Of a DNA stretch of 64,000 bases, positions 1 to 9,585 are shown piece after piece. How positions within the stretch are numbered: the stretch's first letter is position 1; each line of letters starts with the position of its first letter. Source of the stretch: Flectonema sp. DT1601 (Eukaryota; Euglenozoa; Diplonemea; Diplonemida; Diplonemidae); assembly GCA_964019425.1 (NCBI GenBank), contig OZ025785.1:643501-707500 (forward strand), read 5' to 3'. The translations under genes and the position numbers were made by a program. The notes under the pieces are model-generated. The model was not told the origin of the DNA. It searched no databases and saw only the letters and a program-made list of their open reading frames with translations.

Positions 1-516
1 TCTGAATCGACGTGTGACGTGAGTACATATTTTCGAATCCAGCGAAGGGAAAAAAAAAAAAAAAAAGATTTTTTTTTTAATACTTCGTTTTTTTCTTCTT
101 TTTTTGATAGTTTTTCTCAGGTCAGGTCAGTCTTGGGAGCCACATACTTCCGGGTAAAGAAACACCTCTTCCCACCAGTGAGAGAGCTTCGCGAATGTGA
201 AGCAGTGTACTGATAACTTGTAAGCTTTACCTGGAGTTTAAACTTCCTTGGCTACAATATAGTTGAGTCTCGTGCCATTTTTTTTTTTTTTTTTTGTGCA
301 CAAACAAAGAACCAAAAAATAACGAAAATGGAAAAAAAAAAAAAAAAGAAGAATTTTTTTTTTCCCCCCTTTTAGTTTTTTAAGCCAGGTTCAAGTCCCC
401 TACTCATCCCTGCGCATCACCCTTAGTCACTGTATTTAAAACTAATGTTAAATTATCTTTATGTTTTAATGATACAACACATTTGTAATTTTTACAAAAT
501 CGAACATACAACCCCC

Positions 517-660
517 ACTCATCCAAATGACTAAAAAAAGCTGTGGGCTATAATTGCAACACTATCGTCTCGTTATCAGTTTTGTTTTTTTTCTATGAAC
601 GGTAATATGAAAAAGGTGATAAAAAAACCACAACTATTATTCTATTAGCTTTTTAGGTTA
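517..660. repeat. Direct repeat, first copy
   Basis: This segment resembles 880-1062. Both contain a 'CTCAT..AATGACTAAAAA' block, then 'GGCTA(T/C)AATT(G/A)CAACAC' and 'ATCGT.TCGT', and both end near 'ACCACAACT'. They are clearly diverged and differ in homopolymer length. No coding potential is visible, so this looks like an old local duplication of spacer. Confidence 0.5.
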
Positions 661-879
661 AACCGACACCCCCTTAGTCAAATGATGGTCCTTAGCCCAA
701 GTTTACGTTTCTTGTTAGTGGGGGGGATCAATTCAGTTCTTGCTTTGTCTAGGTTTGGAGATAGCTGTATCACATATTCCAAACAGTTAACCTCTCTTAT
801 CTTTTTTAGGTTTTAGCCCAGCTTCAAAAAAGTTTGCTTTTTATATTTTTATAACAAATGTGAAAGGTTAAAACTTCCG

Positions 880-1062
880 AACTCATGAATGACTAAAAAG
901 GCTGGTCTAGGCTACAATTACAACACGATCGTATCGTATCGGTCTTTTTTTCCCCCACCGTTTTCCCCCTACACCCTTGTTTTGTTTTTTTTTTTTTTTT
1001 CCCCGTGAACTGTATTGAATAAGTGAAATGAATATATGCTGCGACCACAACTGAGGTAAAAA
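880..1062. repeat. Direct repeat, second copy
   Basis: Second, diverged copy of the segment at 517-660, about 364 bases downstream. The shared blocks occur in the same order with extra poly-T inside. Function unknown. Confidence 0.5.
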
Positions 1063-2066
1063 AGTCTGCAGTAGTGACTGCGGTATTTTTTTTTTTTCCG
1101 GTTGCGCACAAACAAAAACAAAGTGTGAGAATTATTTAGTGAGGTGCCGATTCTTTTTTTTTTTTTTTTTTTTTTTGGGAAAAACTATAATTCCACATGC
1201 AAGTTTCCGAAATGGACAGCCACAAGAATTTCGAAACATTATTGGATTTTGGCTGTGAAAACGTACCAGATTTGTGTGGGTTTTCCACTGAAAAATGCTG
1301 GTTTTTTTTCTTCTGCTGTCTATTTTGGAAAATTTTGTGTTGAAATCCGACAGTAACATTTGCGAGAAATTAAGATTTTCCCTTTTTTTTTTCTTTTTTT
1401 TTCTCCCTTCTTTTTCGTTTGATTCAACTTGAATTTTTTTTGATATTATGAAAAGGAAAAAAAAATAAATATACAACAACCCTAAAGTATAGTAAGGAAA
1501 TCAAACCTGATGGGTGAAGGGAAAAAAAAAAAAAAAAAAAGAAAAAACACTAGTGCTGGTACTTACGTTCTGATTGTTTCTTTTTTTTATTTTAAATTTT
1601 TTTTATATTATTGTAGTACCTCTTTTGTGATTGAAAGCTTGCATGAGATTATAAATAAAAGTGCGGCATACGTTGACTTCCTCGTCGTTATTTTCTGTTC
1701 CCTGCTTAGGCGTGAATTAATCGATTTTTTTTTTTTTTTTTTTTTTTTTTGTTCCCCTGAGCTCCTCCTCTGTTTTTTTGTTTGTTTTTTTTTGTTTTTT
1801 CTTTTTTTGGAGCTACCTTTTTCACCAGAATTTAATTACTTAGTACGTGAGCTGATTACATATGTTTTTTTATTTATTTATTTATTTTTTTATTTTACCG
1901 TTTTCACATTCGCAGTACACCATTCCCGCAATCCCCAATTCATTTGTTTGGTCAGTCTTTTTTCCCCGTCAGCTCTTCTTCTGTTTTCTTCTTCTTTTTT
2001 TTTCCTTCTCTGCCCGTTTTTTCTTTTTCTTTTCGTTGCAGTGCATAGCAAAAAAAAAACAATAAC

Positions 2067-2098
<32 letters not shown>

Positions 2099-2359
2099 AA
2101 TAAAAAAAGGAAACGAAAATATATAAAGAAAAGGGGTAGGTGTTCTTTACGAAAACAGGGTTGAAAAACCGTAATAAAAAAAAAAAAAAAGAAAAAAGAA
2201 AAAAACACCCTTTTCTGAAGACACGTTGAAAGAGTTTTTTTTTTTTTTCGTTTAACAGATACCACAATAGGAGTTATCAGCATATAATAATCGAATGTAT
2301 CCTTGTCATTTGGCTCCCTTGGACTTCGTTTAAATTTATACTATAATTAATTCTCAAAC

Positions 2360-2384
2360 TCACTCTCTCTCTCTCTCTCTCTCT
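2360..2384. repeat. CT dinucleotide microsatellite
   Basis: A run of about ten CT units followed by poly-T. A simple sequence repeat with no sign of function. Confidence 0.85.
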
Positions 2385-2504
2385 TTTTTTTCTCTTTTTT
2401 TTCTCCATTTAATTTTTATGAACATCAAAAAAAAAAAAAAAAAAAAAAGCTATCCTATACCAATCCTAAGATTGGGTCTACTGACGTTACTTTTGCATCG
2501 TATC

Positions 2505-2590
2505 CATCTCATGCCGATGGTCTTTGGTTTGCTGTATCAGAGATGCTCAGTACGCGCTGTGGACTTCCTTATCAACTTATCCACCTATTC
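2505..2590. repeat. Dispersed repeat pair, copy 1
   Basis: Shares with 6396-6475 the block 'TTTG.TTTGCTGTATCAG', followed by 'GATGC.CAGTACGC' and 'GGACTTCCTT'. Identity is high over about 65 bases and then fades. No coding sense is apparent; probably a small transposed or duplicated fragment. Confidence 0.6.
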
Positions 2591-2689
2591 ATTTCTAAGC
2601 AACTTCTATTTTAACGAGTTGTCTTGATGCCACTTTTGGGGGTGTAACAACAAAAAAAAAAAAATGCGAGCCAAGCTAATTTATATTTC

Positions 2690-2870
2690 CCTCCCGCGGC
2701 ATGGGGGGGGGCCCCCTCTCGAATTCCCATATTCGACAGCATGTATGGGGATTTCATCGAAGCCTAATTGTTGGGGTCTTTTTTTTTTTTTTGACATAAA
2801 AAATAAATAAAATAACATGAAACCAACTAGGTTTCAAGTTGCTTTTATTTTTAAATTATAATCAAAGTAA
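2690..2870. repeat. Dispersed repeat family, diverged copy
   Basis: Carries the family core 'CCCATATTCGACAGCA' followed by 'TATGGGGATTT' and, after an insertion of poly-T, the 'GTTTCAAGTTGCTTT' block seen in the copies at 7881 and 29191. It is a diverged member of a short dispersed family, possibly retroposon-like. Confidence 0.5.
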
Positions 2871-4590
2871 CTTACCTGCGGCCTTCTTATCTCGCAATCG
2901 TGCACTACGCTGCCGCTGATGGTTTTTTTTTTTTTTTCTTTGCTTTTGCGTTCAGTGTGTAGGGGTCTCTAACAAAAGTTTATTTAATTTACCCTCTCCC
3001 AAAATCTATTTTTTTTTAAAAATAAGTATTTAAACTATTTTTTTTTTTTTTTTTTTTTTTGACAAAAGTAATTAATAGGTGAAAAACTTACACTCTACCG
3101 TATTACATTGTGATCATTCTTATTTGAAAAACAGTTATATATATAAACTCGATTCCGTACTGAACTGAATGACAAAAAAAAAAAAAAAAAAAAAAAAAAG
3201 AACGGAAAAATGAGACATGTACGTAGATAAATTAAAAAAAGCATTGGCGAATTCAATATATCATCTGCGGAGGTGTTTACCTATACTGACATTCAACTGT
3301 TAGGTCAATAATAACAATTTATTTTTTAATTAACTTTGATACGGTCTACATTTCTTTTTTTTTTTTAATATTTTTTTTATATCACATCACTGCACTCAGG
3401 TTAAAACGTGAGCAACAACCCGTTTGTGCTGGAGTGCAAGTGGATCCTATCATTATTTCTTGCTTTTAGTCTTTAGTACGCCCTGCTTGAATTTTTTTTT
3501 TTTTTTTTTTAAAAATTGGGCGGAGGTTAAATAATCAACTGCCAGTGTAGTATGTTTTTTTTTTTTTTTTTTTTTTTTTTGAATTGGGGAAAAAAAAAAA
3601 AAAAACCGAGAGCAAAAGCAAAGCCCATGATATATTTTGCTTAAAAGTTTACGATCGTTTCTGAAGAAAATTCGTATTTCTATTTTATTAAAAAAACATT
3701 TTATCATGTTACAGCTCTCCCAAACTTTTCTTTTTATCTTGAATTTGGCACACTATTTTTGTAAACTCACCTTATAACCACAGTAGTGATGCTACGTACT
3801 AATTGCTGTAAAGAGGAAGGGGGGAGAGGGGGATTTTCCCCCCCTCTTCTTTTTGGAAGGTAAAAATCCCAAAACAACGCAAATAACAAAACGAAAGAAA
3901 AAAAATGATAATTAGAACAAAAACCCTCTTCATGAGGATGTGGATTTCTCCTTCGCACAAGGCGGCGCGGTGGTGACACTGTGCGCTTGCCAACTATAGT
4001 GGCAGAAAACAAACAACCAGGTCTCAGAGTAAACAAAAAAAAAAAAAAAAAAAAAAAAAAACAAAAGAAAATTGCGAAAAAAAAAAAAAAAAAAAACCCA
4101 TAATTTTATGTTGAGTATGAATAAGTTACGTTTTCTCATTTGTTTCCCACTCCTCTCTGATTATTTTCTGTAGAACGATTGGCTTGTTGAAGCCAATCAA
4201 CCTGCAGTGGGCAGCTACGTCTTTGGCAACAAAAAAAAAAAAAAAAGAAAATTACAAATAGGTCGTGTTCTTCATCCAGCCTTGGGATCCATCTACAGTT
4301 GGGTAGGACATCAGTTTTCCTCTCTGAGAATTTTAAAAAATCAATTTTTTTTTTTTTTGTAGCTGATTTTTCGTGCCCACTCCCACTCTTGCATATAGGT
4401 GGCATTCTCTCTTCTCCATACCCCCATACCCCTTTTCCCCTGTCCTCTCCCCCCACCGTCGTTTTATTTGTTCCGACGTTTTCTAATGTTTACCATTGTA
4501 GAGGCGAATTAAATATCATTTTTTAAAGTGTTTCACAGGTATCGTATGTGATGATGATAAAGAGCCTTCAGTGAAATAGTTGATATTTTT

Positions 4591-4603
4591 ATATTTTCAT
4601 CAG
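4591..4603 (+). promoter_or_regulatory. Possible 3' splice acceptor before the start codon
   Basis: 'ATATTTTCATCAG' ends 15 bases before the ATG at 4619. It could end a 5'UTR intron or serve as a trans-splice acceptor. Similar acceptors precede most genes in this window. Confidence 0.35.
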
Positions 4604-4618
4604 GCACACCACACACAT

Positions 4619-5605
4619 ATGGGTGGTCAAGGGTCAAAGGAAAAGTTTTCAGACAAACGAAAATATGCTGTATTCATAGCAGATGAGAATAAGATGCTTA
4701 GGTGCGCACCAGAATCGGGGACTCCGTATGTGACGGGGTGTCAGGTCATCAAAGGTTCAATTGTAGTAGTGATGGACGGATGTGGTAATGATAAATACAG
4801 TTTAGTGAGGGTCCACCACATGATAGGATTCGTTAGGCAACGACATCTTGTTCCGATACCACGAGAAAATAGCGAAGCTGAGCAACGAAGGAAAAAAGCA
4901 CTCTTAGTATTTTGGATACTAAATAAAAAACAAGGTCTCTACGGAATGTCTTGTACTAATGTGATAAGCAGTATTTGTTGGGAGATGGTTCCCTGGTGGT
5001 TGTTGCCTGGGCTGGGTGAGACTCACAGAGAGCGATGTGCTACAAAGATGCTGAGCAAACGAACGAAAAGATCTAACTCTGCTTCCCTCTCCGCCAGTAG
5101 AAGAAAGGAACTGGCCAACTCACTAAATTGTTGGAAAAGTACATTTTCAAAACGGTACGGACGAGGTCCTCACAGTCTTGATGTATGGACAGACCCAACA
5201 GTAGCCGTTATGTACAACGAGTACGAACGAATCGGCAAAGAACCCGTCGATGGTCTCACATCTGAAGAACGCCATCGCCGCAAGGCACTATGCGTTGAAC
5301 TTCGTAAATGGATAATGGTTTTTAAATTTAAAAATAATAAATGTGCTCCTACAAAGAAACATGTTCTATCTGATCCCTTCGTCTCACCTATTTACCAAGA
5401 ATACTTACAACTGACTAGTAGAAAGCGAGCCTATGTAAACTACGGCAGAAGCTTTCCTCTGGACGACTCATCTGAAGCAAACACCTCTCCAGTTGCGGAT
5501 TCTCCTGACAACGATGATACTACAGTTGAAGAAGAGGTCCGTGCACGTGAGGGTGATCAGTCAGAAAACCCTCCACTTCCTCTGAAAGAGATAACCGTAA
5601 ATTAG
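4619..5605 (+). CDS. SH3b-like protein with two Sld2/FAM13-like modules
   Basis: An intronless gene of 328 codons. I start it at the ATG at 4619 because no other ATG precedes it in frame and the N-terminus reads MGGQGSK, which fits N-myristoylation (Gly2, Ser6); that would tether the protein to membranes. Residues about 15-75 have the spacing of a bacterial-type SH3 fold: an 'LRCAPESG' strand, 'VIKGSIVVV', and 'GFVRQRHLV'. Two similar helical modules follow, at about 155-205 and 215-265, each with W, a following F, a Pro and a Y..Y ending ('WKSTF...YNEY', 'WIMVF...YQEY'). This spacing is known from the N-terminus of replication factor Sld2/RecQL4 and from FAM13. The acidic C-tail looks disordered. 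Neighbours give no functional hint. Function unknown; the domain calls are by eye. Confidence 0.7.
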   Translation: MGGQGSKEKFSDKRKYAVFIADENKMLRCAPESGTPYVTGCQVIKGSIVVVMDGCGNDKYSLVRVHHMIGFVRQRHLVPIPRENSEAEQRRKKALLVFWILNKKQGLYGMSCTNVISSICWEMVPWWLLPGLGETHRERCATKMLSKRTKRSNSASLSASRRKELANSLNCWKSTFSKRYGRGPHSLDVWTDPTVAVMYNEYERIGKEPVDGLTSEERHRRKALCVELRKWIMVFKFKNNKCAPTKKHVLSDPFVSPIYQEYLQLTSRKRAYVNYGRSFPLDDSSEANTSPVADSPDNDDTTVEEEVRAREGDQSENPPLPLKEITVN

Positions 5606-5863
5606 CACTACCCACCTGGCATTGGTCGAGGTAAAGCTTCGCTGTTACATTGTTTTGGAATCGGCTCCCGTTTTCCTTTTTTTTTTTTTTTTTTTTTTTT
5701 TTTCCGGTTTTGAAGTTGTCTATTTTACGTTCTTTTTGTTATGTTTTTTCAGTCACAGGCAGTCTGTTCAACCCGACAGAGATGCTGGTTGTTTATTTTA
5801 TTTTTTTTGTTTGTTTGTTTGTTGTTTTTTTTGCCTAAGGGTATTAATATGGCTAACAACAAC

Positions 5864-5899
<36 letters not shown>

Positions 5900-6395
5900 T
5901 TTTTCCCCATTTTTTTTTTTTTTTTTTTAAATATCAGCAGAATCGTAGTGTCAGAAAGATAAGTGTAAGTAGGGCTTTCAATCACCTTTTTTTTTTGATA
6001 TGTTTGTTGTAGTTTTGGAATTCGTTTTGTTTTGTTGTGGTTCTTTACTTTTGCTGATCTTCGTTGTTGCAATATTAACAAATTTTGAAAAAAAAAAGAA
6101 AAAGAAAAAGAACCGAATTACACGATTGTTTTGTCATATTCGAAGTGGTCAAGCAGTGTGGGGGAAAAAAAGAAGAAAAAATAAGAAGATATTTTTTTTT
6201 TTTTTTTAGCTTGGCAATTTTTTTCGATCTTTTTTTTCTTTTTGTGTTGTATTTCTCACGCATGGGAGAATCCCTCGTTTCCATCGCAGAAGTTTTTCTG
6301 AAAACTGCAACTTTTTTTTTTTTTTTTTTGATTAAACAACACATACCACCACTATCCCATTATTCTTACTTTGGAAACTTTTAGTTTAGGTAGTT

Positions 6396-6475
6396 AACCC
6401 GATGCTCTTTAGTTTGCTGTATCAGCGATGCACAGTACGCAATGTATTGGACTTCCTTTTCTATCCATGTAGTCA
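6396..6475. repeat. Dispersed repeat pair, copy 2
   Basis: Partner of 2505-2590, in the same orientation. See that entry for the shared blocks. Confidence 0.6.
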
Positions 6476-6553
6476 GTTCAGGACAAAAACACAATACCGT
6501 TTTTTTTTTTTTTTTTTTTTTTTTTTTGTTTGTTTGTTTTGCCCCTTGTGACG

Positions 6554-6591
<38 letters not shown>

Positions 6592-7736
6592 AAGCAATAC
6601 ACTAGCTGTTATTCCTTTTTTTATAAAAAGGAATTACTTGGATCTCCAAAAAGTTCAAATTATTATAACGCTTTTAGACTTTGTTTGTTTGTGCACGAAA
6701 CCGTAAACCGACGTAAAACTGAGAATGCCTTTAAGGAGAATTTATGTACCACTAAAAAACTAAGGCTTATTAAAAAAATTATAAAAGAAAAAAAATAAAT
6801 AAAAAATATGGAGTTCTACTGTCTTTCGGTTTTTTTGTTTGTTTGTTTGTTTGTTTGTTTGTTGTTTTTTTTTTCTGTATGTCTGCTTTTTTTTGTGTAC
6901 CAAAAAAAAAGCCAAATCGCTTTAACCCGAACTTACTTATAGCAAGTACCACATAGAAGAAGGGAAATCCAAAAAAAAAAAAAAAAAAAAAAAAGCAATA
7001 GGCTTAACAGCGACAACTACCTTGTTGTATGGCCTGATTATTTTTGCTCCCTTGAAAAACCTCAAAAAAAAAAAAAAAATCAATTTATCCTCAATCTTGT
7101 CTAAATTAGTACTTTCGAGAGAGGAAGGACAGCGGAGGGGGGAAGCAAAGTATATATATTTTTAATTATTTTATCTCTCCTCTCCTCTCCTCTTTTTTTT
7201 TTGTTTGTTTTTCCCCCATCAGTGAGTCAACTAAGTGACTATAAAATAATTAGTCCCACCAGACTAGTGTTTTGTTGATTAAAACCGCTGGAGCTAATTG
7301 ATTACATCCAGAATAAGGGACAAGAAGCACATAGAACAGCAGAAACAATTTATTTATTTGCTTTTTTTTTTTTTTTTTTTGTACCGACGTAGTCGGAGAA
7401 GAAACTATTCAGATTGAAAATCGATATTTCTTATGGTCATGATTTATTTTCCCCGTGCGACAGGATTTTGTCTGCGTTCAACGAAATATAGGGTTAATCT
7501 GAATGGTTTTTTTTTTTTTTTTTTCCCACAAAGGTCAGAACACTAGCGCGACTACATAGCTGCTATTTAGTGGTATCAAAAAAGAAGAAGCTGAATAACA
7601 GTAAAGAGTTGAAACAGATTCGTCTCTTCTCTTTTTGTCATAAGGTTCGCCTAGAAATCAATTTTTTTTTTGATATCGACTTATATACGGCTTTTACTTT
7701 CCTCTTAGCTGAGAGAGATGACTATAAAGGTGTTGT

Positions 7737-7770
<34 letters not shown>

Positions 7771-7880
7771 ATATTTCACTTCTGCACCGATTTTGTAATC
7801 ACAAATGTTATTTATATATGTGGGTATTTGACGATGTGGAGACTGTTTCCTATTTCCACCTTTTCCCCCCTTTTAATTTT

Positions 7881-8054
7881 AAGCTGTAACGGGCTAAAGG
7901 GCAGGGGGGCGCTCAACCGTAGTACGTGACCCCCGAATCCCTATATTCGACAGCAAATGTGGGATTTTTTAGCGATACCAATCGTTGATTTTCTTATATT
8001 GCAACCAGGTTTGGCAGTTTCTTCATTTAATATTAGTATCAAGTTACCCCCCTT
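7881..8054 (+). repeat. Dispersed SINE-like repeat, long copy
   Basis: Begins 'AAGCTGTAACGGGCTA' and ends 'ATCAAGTTACCCCCC'. It matches 29191-29394 nearly base for base apart from an internal deletion of about 25 bases. The core 'ATATTCGACAGCA' and 'GGGATTTT..CGATACCAA' recurs in shorter copies. It has no ORF. The two long copies share the same start and end, which suggests a defined mobile unit rather than chance duplication. Confidence 0.7.
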
Positions 8055-8700
8055 CACTCCTTTTGAAAAATGATCAATGCTTCCGGCTACTGTAGTAGTC
8101 TACCGTGTTTGTTGACTCCTTGGTTTGCTTTCTGAATGAACAGGAGTGAAAGAAAAAAAAAAATAAAAAAAAAAAAATAAAAAAAAATAAAATAAATGAT
8201 TTAATTCGTTGACGTGATTAAGTGCTCGTGATCTTGAAGCATGTTTTTCCCCTCAATTTATTTATTTTATTTGTATTTGTATTTTTTTTTTTTTTTTTCT
8301 GCATAAGCCTGGCTGTCGCTTGACGTCTCTATTGCGTAAAGAGTGAATCAGCTGTGTCTTTTGTTGGTTTTAGGGTTTTTTTTTTATTCTTTCTATTGTT
8401 GCCAGTTTTTTTTTCTTTTTTTTTTAGCTGTTGAAGACTGTGTGTGACAAACAACACCATGATCCTTGTTTCGAATATTGTTTCACAAAAACATTAATTT
8501 TTTTCTTCTTTTTCCCCCCTTGATGCTTTTTTCAAATAAGTGAATGCAACGCGCATATTAACCACTGCTATTAGTGGGGGGTAGGGTAAGTCATGAATAG
8601 TGCAAAGTTGCTCTCTTTTTTTTTCACTATTTCTTCCAACAAACACCTTTTTTTTTTACTTTGTGATTTTTTATTTATGTTTTTTTTTTTTTTTTCCCCT

Positions 8701-8876
8701 CCTCCATTTAGCTTGATAATACAGTATTGATTTATCCCCTTTGGGATTTTATCGATATCCAACTGTTAGTCTCTTTTCATTGTAACCAGGTCTGGCCAAA
8801 ATCTGATATTCGTTTTAGCCAGTTTCAAAGTTGCGTTATATTTTAATTGTAGGATCAAGATAACATCCCCCCCGTG
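8701..8876 (+). repeat. Dispersed SINE-like repeat, diverged copy
   Basis: Contains 'TTTGGGATTTTATCGATA', 'CCAACTGTTAGT', 'TGTAACCAGGTCTGGCC' and 'CCAGTTTCAAAGTTGC' in the order of the copy at 29191. The left third is missing or diverged. Confidence 0.6.
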
Positions 8877-9585
8877 CTTCATTTTGTTTCTGTTCTTGAT
8901 AATTAAAAGACCCCACCCCAGGTGTGTACTTCGTTAATTAGATTGATAAGTCCAACCTAGTGGTGGACACGTCGGGGTCCAACTGGTTAAGAATATTTTA
9001 ATTTTGGAATTTTTTGGTGATGATTTGTGCCTGCATTTTATGCTTGATAAAAGAAGGAGAAAAGAAAAAAAAAAAAAGAAAAACTCTCGGAACCTTGGCT
9101 TAAAGAAACAAAAGTGAGATGACTTCGTTGGTGAAAACTAATACTTTTATTGTCTCGTGTTCTTTTTTTGTTTCCATTCGATTATTTGTTCCTAAGTACT
9201 TATTAGAGAGATTTGTTTAATAACTGCGGGCAGTACGCGTTGAGAGCGTGCCCCTTTTTTTGAAACGAACATCTGCTCCTTTATTTTTCACACTCAGAGG
9301 GGTATTTCTGCTTTGTATCTGTTTTGGTAGTAATCATCTTTCCATTCCCCGAATCCCCCCCATCTGCCTCCTCATACGGTTCCCCTTCTCGATTTAATTT
9401 GATATCTTTTTATTTCATTCACCATATCTTGAACTGCTTCATCTTTAGTGTTGGTTTTTTTTTTCAAATTATTCAAATTTTTTTTCCCCCCCTCCTTATC
9501 CAGAGTCCACAGTTGTCAAAAAAAAAATGCTAACAGCGTGAAGTTCGAGTCCAAGTAAAGTCATTTTTTCTTTTTTTTTTGCAAA

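Larger units (their letters stand above)
1..4618. other. Gene-poor low-complexity spacer
   Basis: No coding region is supported here. Long A and T runs dominate, and the open frames in them code for Lys/Phe-rich low-complexity peptides with no domain. The stretch also holds a CT microsatellite and several dispersed repeat copies, listed separately. A gene whose exons are only tens of bases long could be missed. Confidence 0.6.
5606..9585. other. Long low-complexity spacer
   Basis: About 4 kb of AT-rich DNA with many homopolymers, a GTTT microsatellite near 6832-6864, and dispersed repeat copies at 6396, 7881 and 8701. Open frames here encode only Phe/Lys-rich peptides. I see no gene. Confidence 0.6.

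Noticed and set aside
386-396. tRNA-like B-box 'GTTCAAGTCC' (and 'GTTCGAGTCC' near 9544)
   Set aside because: No matching A-box or cloverleaf could be built around either site.
1510-2103. 197-codon open frame rich in Phe
   Set aside because: It is made of translated poly-T and simple sequence, has no domain, and its length depends on homopolymer runs.
4580-4618. Longer start for the SH3b-like protein through a non-ATG codon
   Set aside because: The upstream start is TTG and lies across an acceptor-like CAG; the ATG at 4619 gives a myristoylation-type start.
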